NCBI RefSeq assembly: GCF_001509835.1
Contig: NZ_JXTJ01000004.1
Location: 62,001 to 126,000 of the forward strand
Direction: 5' to 3'
DNA length: 64,000 nt
DNA from: Allobosea sp. WAO
GTDB lineage: Bacteria > Pseudomonadota > Alphaproteobacteria > Rhizobiales > Beijerinckiaceae
Below are positions 17,770 through 25,364 of the stretch, piece after piece (the stretch's first letter is position 1; each line of letters begins with the position of its first letter). A program made the translations under genes and the position numbers. The notes beneath the pieces are model-generated. The model saw nothing but the letters and a program-made list of their open reading frames with translations, did no database searches and was not told the DNA's origin.

Positions 17770-18531
17770 TCAGAACTCCCCGCCATTGATCAGGAGGGAT
17801 TGGCCGGTGATGCCGCGGCTCTCCGGTTGGCAGAGATGCAGCACGCTCGCCGCGACTTCCTCTGGGGTGATCAGCCGGCCCTGCGGGTTGTCCTTCACCA
17901 ACTGCGCCAGCGCATCCTGCGCCGCCACGCCGGTCTTGCCGGTGATTGTGGCGATGCTGCCGGCAACCATGTCGGTGTCGGTATATCCGGGGCAGATGGC
18001 GTTGACGGTCACGCCGCTGCGGGCGGTCTCCAGTGCGAGAGAGCGCACCAGTCCGACCACGGCATGCTTGGCCGCGACATAGGCGGAAACATAGGGGTAG
18101 CCGCGATGCCCGGCGGTCGAGGCGATGGCGATCAGCCGGCCGGAGCCGCGCTCGATTATCGCCGGCAGGGCCGGGCGGAAGCTGTTGACCGTGCCGACCA
18201 GGTTGATCTCGACCATGCGCCGGAACAGAGCCGCATCGCTCTTGCGGAAAGGGGCTGTCTCGACCGCGCCGGCATTGGCCACCACGATGTCGAAAGGCTG
18301 CTCGGCCGAGAGTTCCGCCAGGGTCCGGGCCATGGCAGCCTCGTCGGTGACGTCGACGGCCGCGGCCCTGTCGGCCTCGCCAGCGTCAACAACCTGCTGC
18401 AGGATGGTTCCGTTGCGACCGATAATCGAGACCCGGACGCCGGCACGGTGAAGCGCCGCGGCGATCGCGCGGCCAATGCCGCGCCCGCCGCCGCTCACCA
18501 GGGCATGTTGTCCCGCCAGAGCCGATGCCAT
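17770..18531 (-). CDS. Short-chain dehydrogenase/reductase (SDR)
   Basis: NAD(P)-dependent oxidoreductase, 253 residues from ATG 18531, with GGAG upstream. The cofactor motif is VSGGGRGIGRAIAAALH, followed by VANAGAVETAP, the serine of AIASTAGHRG, the YVSAYVAAKHAVVGLV active-site Tyr and Lys, and a C-terminal GQSLLINGGEF typical of classical SDRs. First gene of the minus-strand 2-aminobenzoate operon. In this pathway it probably acts as a 3-hydroxyacyl-CoA-type dehydrogenase or reduces a ring ketone (inference). Confidence 0.88.
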   Translation of the reverse strand: MASALAGQHALVSGGGRGIGRAIAAALHRAGVRVSIIGRNGTILQQVVDAGEADRAAAVDVTDEAAMARTLAELSAEQPFDIVVANAGAVETAPFRKSDAALFRRMVEINLVGTVNSFRPALPAIIERGSGRLIAIASTAGHRGYPYVSAYVAAKHAVVGLVRSLALETARSGVTVNAICPGYTDTDMVAGSIATITGKTGVAAQDALAQLVKDNPQGRLITPEEVAASVLHLCQPESRGITGQSLLINGGEF

Positions 18532-18562
18532 GAAGCCGCCACTCCCGTCTTGTGGATCAATA

Positions 18563-18577
18563 TATTTTAGGTCTGAA
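18563..18577. promoter_or_regulatory. Putative MarR operator, operon side
   Basis: TATTTTAGGTCTGAA, 31 bases upstream of the SDR start. It is an exact inverted copy of the sequence at 18725-18739 next to the monooxygenase gene. Within the site TTTTAG and CTGAAA form an imperfect palindrome around GT. The AT-rich surroundings fit a promoter. Confidence 0.6.
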
Positions 18578-18724
18578 GCATTTTGCAAGAGACCGATGGG
18601 GCACCGGCGCGGCCGCGATCGATCTTATGAAAATGTATTATTTTTTAGTAGTTTGATTGATGGTGACAGTCGGCGTCAGGGCTCATGGACTTGACCTTTC
18701 GCGTCGCTGTTGAAAGAAAATTAT

Positions 18725-18739
18725 TTCAGACCTAAAATA
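18725..18739. promoter_or_regulatory. Putative MarR operator, monooxygenase side
   Basis: TTCAGACCTAAAATA, the exact reverse complement of the site at 18563-18577. It lies 26 bases before the monooxygenase ATG and just before the GGAGGA ribosome site, where a bound repressor would block transcription. The 150 bases between the two sites are AT-rich (for example around 18625-18660) and must hold both promoters. Confidence 0.6.
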
Positions 18740-18765
18740 ACTCGGTCAGCTTGCGGAGGAGCGTC

Positions 18766-21120
18766 ATGCGCATTGCGGTGGTGGGCGGCGGGCCGGCAGG
18801 GCTCTATTACGCGCTCCTGATGAAGCGCGACTGGCCGGCGCTCGACGTCACGGTGTTCGAGCGCAACCGCCATGACGACACGTTCGGCTTCGGCGTCGTC
18901 TTCTCCGATCAGACGCTCGATCTCTTCAAGGCGGCGGACCAGCCGAGCTATGAGGCGATCGTCTCGCGCTTCGCCTACTGGGACGATATCTCGATCCATT
19001 TCAAAGGCACGCAGCAGCGGATCTCCGGCAATGGCTTCTGCGGCTGCTCGCGGCGCACCCTGCTGATGCTGCTGCAGGAGCGGGCGCGGCAGGTCGGCGT
19101 CGCGCTGCGCTTCACCGAGGAGATCGTCGACATCGCCGCGCTGAAGCGCGATTATGACCTCGTCGTGGGAGCCGACGGCATCAACAGCCGCATCCGCGAG
19201 GGCGATCGCGAGCGCTTCGCGCCCGAAGTCGATCTGCGGCCGAACCGCTTCGTCTGGATGGGCTCGACCCGGCCCTTCGACGCTTTCACCTTCTTCTTCA
19301 AGGAGACGCGGCACGGCGTCTTCATCGCGCATTGCTACCAGTACGAGGCGGGGCAATCGACCTGGGTGCTGGAGACCGACCCGGAGACCTTCGCCCGTGC
19401 CGGACTCGAGGCCATGGACGAGGCGGGCTCGGCCGACTTCCTGGAGGAGATATTCGCCGAGGAGCTTCAGGGCCACCGGTTGATCACCAATCGCTCGCTC
19501 TGGCGCCAGTTCCCGATGATCCGCTGCCGGAACTGGGTGGTCGACAATGTCGTGCTGCTCGGCGACGCCAAGGCGACCGCGCATTTCTCGATCGGCTCGG
19601 GCACCAAGCTCGCCATGGAGGATGCGATCGCGCTGCACGGCGCCTTCCGCAGGGCCGGGCTCGATGTGAAGGCGGCGCTCGCATCCTTCGAGACGACGCG
19701 GCGCGAGGAGGTCGAGAAGACCCAGCACGCGGCCGATGTCTCGCTGGTCTGGTTCGAGCAGCTCCAGCGCTTCTGGGATTTCGACCCGCTGCGCTTCGCC
19801 TTCGGGCTGATGACCCGCTCCAAGGCGATCACGTATGACAATCTCGCCCTGCGGGCCCCGGAATTCGTCGCGGCGGTCGACAGGCTCGTCGCTGAGAATC
19901 TCGGCGCGGACCAGGCGGTGCGACGGGACGGTTCGCCGGTGCCGCCGGCCTTCCAGCCCTTCCGGATGCGCGAGATGCAGGTCGCAAACCGCTTCGTCGT
20001 CTCGCCGATGTGCCAATACTCGGCGCAGGAGGGCATGCCGGGCGACTGGCACCTCATGCATTACGGCGCCCGCGCCATCGGCGGGGCGGGGCTGGTCTTC
20101 ACCGAGATGACCTGCGTCTCGGCCGACGCCCGGATCACGCCCGGCTGCGCGGGACTCTACAGCGACGAGCAGGAGGCGGCCTGGAGGCGGATCGTCGACT
20201 TCGTGCACGCCAATTCGGCGGCGAAGTTTTGCCTCCAGCTCGGCCATGCCGGGCGCAAGGGCGCGAGCAAGCTGATGTGGGATGGGATGGACCGCCCCTT
20301 GGAAGAGGGCGCCTGGCCGATCCTCTCGGCCTCGCCGCTGCCCTATTATCCCGAGAGCCAGGTTCCGCGCGAGATGACGCGGGTCGACATGGACCGGGTC
20401 AAGGCCGATTTCGTGCTGGCGGCAGAGCGCGGCCTGCGCGCCGGTTTCGATATGCTCGAGCTGCACTGCGCCCATGGCTACCTGCTGGCCAGCTTCCTCT
20501 CGCCGCTGACCAACCGGCGCGACGACGCCTATGGCGGTTCGCTCGAAAACCGGATGCACTATCCGCTCGAAGTCTTTGCTGCGCTTCGCGAAAACTGGCC
20601 TGCGGACAAGCCGATGTCGGTCCGCATCTCGGCGACTGACTGGCAGGAAGGCGGCATCAGTGCCGAGGAGGCGGTGGCGATCTCGGAGGCCTTCGCAGAG
20701 GCCGGCTGCGACCTCGTCGACGTCTCGACCGGGCAGACCACGCCCAAGGCCCGGCCGCATTACGGCCGCATGTTCCAGACCCCGTTCTCCGACCGCATCC
20801 GCAACGAGGCCGGTGTCGCGACGATGTGCGTCGGCGCGATCACCTCGGCCGACCAGGCCAACACCATCGTCGCGGCCGGCCGGGCCGATCTCGTCGCGCT
20901 CGGCCGGCCGCATCTGGCGGACCCCTCCTTCGTGCTGCGTGCGGCGGCCTGGTACGGGGCGGATGTCGCGCAGCCCGTGCAGTACCTGCCGGGCAAGGAC
21001 CAGCTGATGCGGAACACGCCGCGCGAGCGCGAGGAGCTGCGCGAGCTCAAGCTCAAGGCCAAACCCAGCCGCCATGGCGAGGGCGCCGTCGCTGTGCAAC
21101 CGGCCCGGGCCGCGGAATAA
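18766..21120 (+). CDS. Bifunctional anthraniloyl-CoA monooxygenase/reductase
   Basis: 784 residues; a fusion of a flavoprotein hydroxylase with an old-yellow-enzyme domain. The N-terminal half has the FAD motif [18 protein letters not shown] (2-19), the mid DG-type motif ([14 protein letters not shown]) and the ribose-binding [20 protein letters not shown] near 267. From about 400 the FMN domain begins ([13 protein letters not shown]), with [29 protein letters not shown] and [13 protein letters not shown]. This arrangement is that of 2-aminobenzoyl-CoA monooxygenase/reductase of Azoarcus evansii, which hydroxylates and then reduces the ring. ATG 18766 follows GGAGGA at 18755-18760. Transcribed away from the rest of the pathway operon. 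Confidence 0.94.
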   Translation: MRIAVVGGGPAGLYYALLMKRDWPALDVTVFERNRHDDTFGFGVVFSDQTLDLFKAADQPSYEAIVSRFAYWDDISIHFKGTQQRISGNGFCGCSRRTLLMLLQERARQVGVALRFTEEIVDIAALKRDYDLVVGADGINSRIREGDRERFAPEVDLRPNRFVWMGSTRPFDAFTFFFKETRHGVFIAHCYQYEAGQSTWVLETDPETFARAGLEAMDEAGSADFLEEIFAEELQGHRLITNRSLWRQFPMIRCRNWVVDNVVLLGDAKATAHFSIGSGTKLAMEDAIALHGAFRRAGLDVKAALASFETTRREEVEKTQHAADVSLVWFEQLQRFWDFDPLRFAFGLMTRSKAITYDNLALRAPEFVAAVDRLVAENLGADQAVRRDGSPVPPAFQPFRMREMQVANRFVVSPMCQYSAQEGMPGDWHLMHYGARAIGGAGLVFTEMTCVSADARITPGCAGLYSDEQEAAWRRIVDFVHANSAAKFCLQLGHAGRKGASKLMWDGMDRPLEEGAWPILSASPLPYYPESQVPREMTRVDMDRVKADFVLAAERGLRAGFDMLELHCAHGYLLASFLSPLTNRRDDAYGGSLENRMHYPLEVFAALRENWPADKPMSVRISATDWQEGGISAEEAVAISEAFAEAGCDLVDVSTGQTTPKARPHYGRMFQTPFSDRIRNEAGVATMCVGAITSADQANTIVAAGRADLVALGRPHLADPSFVLRAAAWYGADVAQPVQYLPGKDQLMRNTPREREELRELKLKAKPSRHGEGAVAVQPARAAE

Positions 21121-21189
21121 CGCGGGAACCTCGCGGCCTGCCGGCGGGTTGTCGTCCGAAGCTCTTTTCGGACGATGGGAGGCAAGGCC

Positions 21190-21540
21190 ATGGCACGAGG
21201 CCGCACTGGAACGACCGTATTCGCACTGCTGATCGGCCTCGGGCTCGGCGCAGGTCAGGCCTTCGCGCAGGCCGCGACACCCGCCCAGCCTTCGCCGACG
21301 CCGAGCCCGCCGGAGCAGCCCGGTGTCGGCCCGCGGGCGACGCATCCGTCGCAGGTCGACAAGGGCCAGAACATGATCCTGCCTTCGGCCGGGCAGGCGG
21401 GGCAGTCGGCGGCGCCGACCATGGTCTATGATTGCGAGAAGAAGCCGCAGGACTGCACGACCCCGACGAGTCCGGGGGATCAGGCTGACAAGCCTGCCCT
21501 GTCGCCGCCGCCGGCGGGAGCGCCGCCCGCGAAGCCATAG
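21190..21540 (+). CDS. Small exported proline-rich protein
   Basis: 116 residues from ATG 21190, which has GGGAGGC eight bases upstream. The signal peptide runs to about residue 28 (cleavage after AFA). The mature part is Pro/Ala/Gln rich (TPAQPSPTPSPPEQPGVG) with a short central segment MVYDCEKKPQDC containing two cysteines five residues apart. I do not recognise the family. It is low in complexity, periplasmic by prediction, and stands alone between the monooxygenase and the dioxygenase gene. Confidence 0.62.
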   Translation: MARGRTGTTVFALLIGLGLGAGQAFAQAATPAQPSPTPSPPEQPGVGPRATHPSQVDKGQNMILPSAGQAGQSAAPTMVYDCEKKPQDCTTPTSPGDQADKPALSPPPAGAPPAKP

Positions 21541-21676
21541 AGTTCGTTGCATTTTCGCAATGTATGATTGTCGTGAGCTTGGCTTTATGGCGTGACGGCA
21601 ATGCCTATCTTGGTGGCGACCGATGCAACAGCGTGCGTCGCCGAAAGGTGACGCCGCCAGGAAAGGGGCTCACGCC

Positions 21677-22624
21677 ATGCAACTGACAGGCATTCACCAC
21701 GTCACAGCGATCACCGCGCAGGCTGCGCAGAACCACCGCTTCTATGTCGAGACGCTCGGCCTGCGGCTGGTCAAGAAGACCGTGAACCAGGACGACACCT
21801 CGGCCTATCATCTGTTCTATGCCGACGGCGCCGGCTCGCCCGGTACCGATCTGACCTTCTTCGACTGGCCGACGGCGCCCGCACGGCGCGGCACCCATTC
21901 GATCGTCCGCACCGCGCTGCGCGTCGCGAATGAAGCCTCGCTCGAATGGTGGCGGCAGCGGCTCGCAGCTGCCGGCGTCACGGTCTCGGACATCGTCACC
22001 ATCAATGGTCGGGCGGCGCTCGACTTTGAGGATCCGGAGGGGCAGCGCCTGACGCTCGTCGCCGATTGCGGAGAGATTCCCTTCGCGGTCTGGGAAAAGA
22101 GCTCCGTTCCGGCCGAGCACCAGATCCGGGGCCTCGGGCCGGTGACGATCTCGGTCCCGCAGATCGAGCGCACCGAACTCGTCCTGACCAAGCTGCTCGG
22201 GCTGGAGCGGACCTCGAACTACAAGCATGCGCCGCATGCCTCGGGGGACATTCACGTCTTCAAGATCGGCGAGGGCGGTCCGGCCGCAGAGCTGCACGTC
22301 GCGGTCGAGCCCGGCCTGCCGCAGGCCCGCGAAGGGGCGGGCGGCGTGCACCATCTCGCGCTGCGGACGCCGAGCTTCGGCGAGTACGACGCCTGGGCCG
22401 AGCGGCTGCGGGAATCTGGCTACCCCAATAGCGGGCCGGTCGATCGGTTCTATTTCCGCTCGCTCTATTTGCGCGAGCCGAATGGCATCCTGATCGAGAT
22501 CGCCAGCGACGGCCCGGGATTCGCTACCGACGAGCCGGCCGAGACGATGGGCGAGGCCCTGTCGCTGCCGCCCTTCCTGGAAGCGAAGCGGACCGCGATT
22601 GAGGCCGGCCTGAAGCCGCTGTAG
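21677..22624 (+). CDS. Ring-cleaving dioxygenase of the VOC superfamily
   Basis: 315 residues from ATG 21677 with GAAAGGGG upstream. Two VOC (glyoxalase-fold) modules: one begins MQLTGIHHVTAIT and carries the RFYVETLGLRLVKKTVNQDD block; the other includes VHHLALRTPSFGEYDAW and ends with FRSLYLREPNGILIEIASDGPGF, where the His and Glu are the expected iron ligands. This pattern is shared with PcpA/MhqA-type hydroquinone dioxygenases and the YkcA/MhqO proteins of Bacillus. The substrate is not fixed by sequence. It is followed by a strong terminator, so is probably monocistronic. Confidence 0.88.
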   Translation: MQLTGIHHVTAITAQAAQNHRFYVETLGLRLVKKTVNQDDTSAYHLFYADGAGSPGTDLTFFDWPTAPARRGTHSIVRTALRVANEASLEWWRQRLAAAGVTVSDIVTINGRAALDFEDPEGQRLTLVADCGEIPFAVWEKSSVPAEHQIRGLGPVTISVPQIERTELVLTKLLGLERTSNYKHAPHASGDIHVFKIGEGGPAAELHVAVEPGLPQAREGAGGVHHLALRTPSFGEYDAWAERLRESGYPNSGPVDRFYFRSLYLREPNGILIEIASDGPGFATDEPAETMGEALSLPPFLEAKRTAIEAGLKPL

Positions 22625-22638
22625 CAGTGCGCTGAACG

Positions 22639-22679
22639 GGCCGGGGTACCAGCCGAGAGGCAGGTGCCCCGGCCTTTTT
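22639..22679 (+). terminator. Rho-independent terminator of the dioxygenase gene
   Basis: A 12-base arm GGCCGGGGTACC (22639-22650) pairs with GGTGCCCCGGCC (22663-22674), with one G-T wobble and a 12-base loop, followed immediately by TTTTT. It starts 14 bases after the stop codon. The best classical terminator in the window. Confidence 0.88.
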
Positions 22680-22870
22680 GTTGCCGGATGTCGAGTCAAT
22701 TTTCTTCGCCGCGATTCATCCAGGATTAACCAAGCGCGCGCTCAATGAGCGCACGAGGTTGGGTGCTTCCCGAAACCACGGATCGGCCGGCAACGCCCTG
22801 ATCGCTGGATGAGCGAAGGGCGTCGTCGCTGGGTCCTGGCGGCGTGCTCATGTGTCCCGAGGCGTTGCGT

Positions 22871-23992
22871 ATGCGTATTTCGAACAGGTCGGCCGGCTAT
22901 GCCTATAGCCTCGGGCGCAAGCGTCGCCATGGGCCCTTCATGCGCCTTGCCATCCTGCTCACGGTCGGCGGTGCCGCCGCCGCCGGTGTCTCGTTCTGGC
23001 AGGGCAAGGGTAGCGGAACCAGTGGCGCACAGGTCGCGCGGACGTTGCCGTTCAAGGCTGCTGCCCCCGCGAACGTCGCGGCGATGCCGGTGCTGCGGCC
23101 CGGCTATGTCGCTGGTTATGTCGCGCGACCCATGGCCGAGAGCAGGCCGCTTGCCGGCGCCTTCCAGTCGGCGAAGCCGGCGCCGAAACTTGCCGTGCTC
23201 GATCCCGAGACGACCGGCTCGATCGCGCCGTCCGCGGTCTCCAGTCCCGCGGTCGCGGCCATCCTGCCGCCTGTCCCGCCCGCAGCCGATCCGGCGCCGA
23301 AGATCGCGCTGATCAGCCCCTTGCCGGTGCCGCGCCCGTCTGATCTCAAGCTGCCTTCCGTGCCCGAGCCGCGTGCCACGGCCCGCGCAGGCTCGCGCCG
23401 GAGCAAGGATGTCGCCGCCGCGGCCGAGCCCCAGGTCGACAACCGCTCCTTCCTCGAAAAGATCTTCGGTGCGCGGACGCCGAGCACTGGCACGCAGCTC
23501 GCCTATGCCGCACCGCAGGACGATATCACGGGGCGTCGCGGCAGCGGCCTGACGGTGGCTCCCGAGCCGGCGCCTGCGCCATCTCCGATGGCGTCGCCGA
23601 TGAGCGTCGGTCCCAAGACGGCGGTCTACGACATCAGCGCCCGCACGCTCTATCTGCCGAATGGCGAGCGGCTCGTGGCGAATTCCGGCCTCGGCGACAA
23701 GATGAACGACCTGCGCTACGTCCATGTCCGGATGCACGGGCCGACGCCGCCGCATGTCTACACGCTGACCGAGCGTGAGGCGCTGTTCCACGGCGTGCGG
23801 GCGATCCGGATGCATCCGGTCGGCGGCGCCGGCAAGATATTCGGCCGCACCGGCCTTCTGGTGCACAGCTACCTGCTCGGCCCGCGCGGCGATTCCAATG
23901 GCTGCGTCTCGGTCAAGGACTATGACCGCTTCCTGCAGGCCTTCCTGCGCGGCGAGGTCACGCGGCTGGTCGTGGTGGCCGGGCGGGGCTGA
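22871..23992 (+). CDS. DUF2778 (L,D-transpeptidase-like) protein with membrane anchor and proline-rich linker
   Basis: About 373 residues. An N-terminal basic segment and one membrane helix (MRLAILLTVGGAAAAGVSFW) are followed by about 200 residues rich in Ala and Pro, then a C-terminal DUF2778 domain from about 245. The domain has FHGVRAIRMHPVG, FGRTGLLVHSYLLG and RGDSNGCVSVKDYDRFL; the His and Cys are laid out like the catalytic pair of L,D-transpeptidases. DUF2778 includes the Salmonella effector Tlde1. With a membrane anchor and no secretion genes around it, a cell-wall role in the periplasm is more likely than an effector role. The start is uncertain (ATG 22850 or 22871). Confidence 0.8.
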   Translation: MRISNRSAGYAYSLGRKRRHGPFMRLAILLTVGGAAAAGVSFWQGKGSGTSGAQVARTLPFKAAAPANVAAMPVLRPGYVAGYVARPMAESRPLAGAFQSAKPAPKLAVLDPETTGSIAPSAVSSPAVAAILPPVPPAADPAPKIALISPLPVPRPSDLKLPSVPEPRATARAGSRRSKDVAAAAEPQVDNRSFLEKIFGARTPSTGTQLAYAAPQDDITGRRGSGLTVAPEPAPAPSPMASPMSVGPKTAVYDISARTLYLPNGERLVANSGLGDKMNDLRYVHVRMHGPTPPHVYTLTEREALFHGVRAIRMHPVGGAGKIFGRTGLLVHSYLLGPRGDSNGCVSVKDYDRFLQAFLRGEVTRLVVVAGRG

Positions 23993-24102
23993 CGCGGCCG
24001 CTGATCGGATCGTGAACCGCGAGATCGGGGCTCAGCCATGGGCATGGCGACGCCGGGAGCTATAGTTCCCGGCAATCGCCAGAGCGCATAGGGAGCCAAG
24101 CC

Positions 24103-24510
24103 ATGACCCATCGCAGCTTTCGCCTTTCGCCTTCCCGCCGGAAACTGCTCTCCTGGTCGCTGGCCGCGGTCGTTCCCGTCGTCGGCCCCGTGCTTGCCCA
24201 TCATGGCTGGTCCTGGGCCGAAGGCGAGCAGATGGAGCTGAAGGGCACGATCCGCAGCATCTCGATGGCGCCGCCGCATCCGATGCTGATGGTCACCGCG
24301 GCTGACGGCAAGGTCTGGCAGGTCGATCTCGGCAATCCCAACCAGACCGAGCGCTCGGGCTTCACCGGCGCGACCGCCAAGCCGGGCGATGCGGTGACGG
24401 CGATCGGCAACAGGCATCTCGACAAGACCAAGGCCCATATGAAGGCGGTCCGGATCGTGCTGGCCGGCAAGAACTACGACATGTATCCGGAACGGATCCG
24501 CACGAACTGA
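24103..24510 (+). CDS. Exported DUF6152-type protein
   Basis: 135 residues. The N-terminus looks like a Tat-leaning signal (SPSRRKLLSWSLAAVVPVVG), then the mature part starts HHGWSWAEGEQMELKGTIRS. The HHGW start, MELKGTI and PHPMLMVTAADGKVWQVDLG segments are those of a small periplasmic family (DUF6152, by memory). It is followed nine bases later by a membrane protein that often accompanies it. The two histidines at the mature N-terminus could bind metal (inference). Confidence 0.75.
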   Translation: MTHRSFRLSPSRRKLLSWSLAAVVPVVGPVLAHHGWSWAEGEQMELKGTIRSISMAPPHPMLMVTAADGKVWQVDLGNPNQTERSGFTGATAKPGDAVTAIGNRHLDKTKAHMKAVRIVLAGKNYDMYPERIRTN

Positions 24511-24518
24511 CGCTGCCG

Positions 24519-24986
24519 ATGGATCTCGTCGCCGGTCTCGAGGCCTGGCCGGGCGCCGCGCTGATCCGCCAGTCCGGCACGGCCTATCTCTTCGTCAATG
24601 CCGCCCATATCCTCGGGATCGGCCTGCTCGTCGGCGCGATCCTGCCGCTCGACCTGCGGCTGCTCGGCTGCTTTCGCGCCGTGCCGCTGGCGGTGATCGG
24701 TGCCTTCCTGACGCGTGCCGCCGCGGTTGGGCTGGCATTGGCGCTCTCGACCGGATTCTGGCTGTTCACCGTCAAGCCGGCGGAATACCTCGCCAATGAA
24801 GCCTTCCTCTGGAAGCTCGGCTTGCTCGCCTTCGCCATCACCAATATCGGTCTGCAGCATGGTGGCGGCTTTCGTGCCGCCATGGCGCGTGGTGAGGTCT
24901 CGGGCGCGATACGTCTCCGTGCCGCGATCTCGGTGACGCTCTGGCTCGGGACGCTGCTGGCGGGGCGCTGGATCGGGTTTCTGTAG
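24519..24986 (+). CDS. Integral membrane protein, DUF6644-type partner of the preceding gene
   Basis: 155 residues with four hydrophobic helices (YLFVNAAHILGIGLLVGAIL, LTRAAAVGLALALSTGFWLF, LWKLGLLAFAITNIGL, AISVTLWLGTLLAGRWI). The AHILGIGLLVG histidine and conserved PLDLRLLG are family-like; I recall such proteins as DUF6644/DUF2214. It starts eight bases after the DUF6152 stop and ends eight bases before the next small gene, so the three are probably one transcript. Function unknown; a redox or metal role has no direct support here. Confidence 0.75.
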   Translation: MDLVAGLEAWPGAALIRQSGTAYLFVNAAHILGIGLLVGAILPLDLRLLGCFRAVPLAVIGAFLTRAAAVGLALALSTGFWLFTVKPAEYLANEAFLWKLGLLAFAITNIGLQHGGGFRAAMARGEVSGAIRLRAAISVTLWLGTLLAGRWIGFL

Positions 24987-24994
24987 GGGGCGGG

Positions 24995-25270
24995 ATGGCG
25001 AGGTTGCAGGCCGGGGCAGGGCGCCTGATTGCGGGGGCGCTGTCCGCCTTCCTGCTCGTCCTAACGCTACCAGCTGCCGCCGAGGTGCGCTTCGGCAACA
25101 ATGTCCGCATCGGCGGGCATGACGCTTCGAACCAGCGCTTCGACCGAAGGAACCGCGGCGTCTATCATCTCTACGAGGGCAGGCCGCGCAATCCGGGCTG
25201 TAGCTGGCGTTCGGACGGCCGAGGCGGGCGGGTCAAGGTCTGCCATCTGCAGCGCATCACGCGGCGCTGA
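24995..25270 (+). CDS. Small exported basic protein with two cysteines
   Basis: 91 residues. A signal peptide runs to about residue 29 (LTLPAAAE). The mature part, VRFGNNVRIGGHDASNQRF to CHLQRITRR, is basic, with an RNPGCSW cysteine and a VCHLQR cysteine likely to pair. I recall similar short periplasmic proteins in Rhizobiales but know no function. It is the last gene of the three-gene group beginning at 24103; GGGGGCGGG precedes the ATG. Confidence 0.7.
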   Translation: MARLQAGAGRLIAGALSAFLLVLTLPAAAEVRFGNNVRIGGHDASNQRFDRRNRGVYHLYEGRPRNPGCSWRSDGRGGRVKVCHLQRITRR

Positions 25271-25364
25271 CGGAGAGATTCTCTAAAAACGTCGCAGACA
25301 CCGCCGGCTTTGGCGCCGAGCGGGCCCTCGCGGTCTGCGCGGCCCGCCCAGTCCTTCGCGTGGT

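Noticed and set aside
18721..21552. 943-codon open frame antisense to the anthraniloyl-CoA monooxygenase
   Set aside because: The sense strand encodes an unmistakable two-domain flavoenzyme; the antisense product has no recognisable domain and only reflects codon bias.
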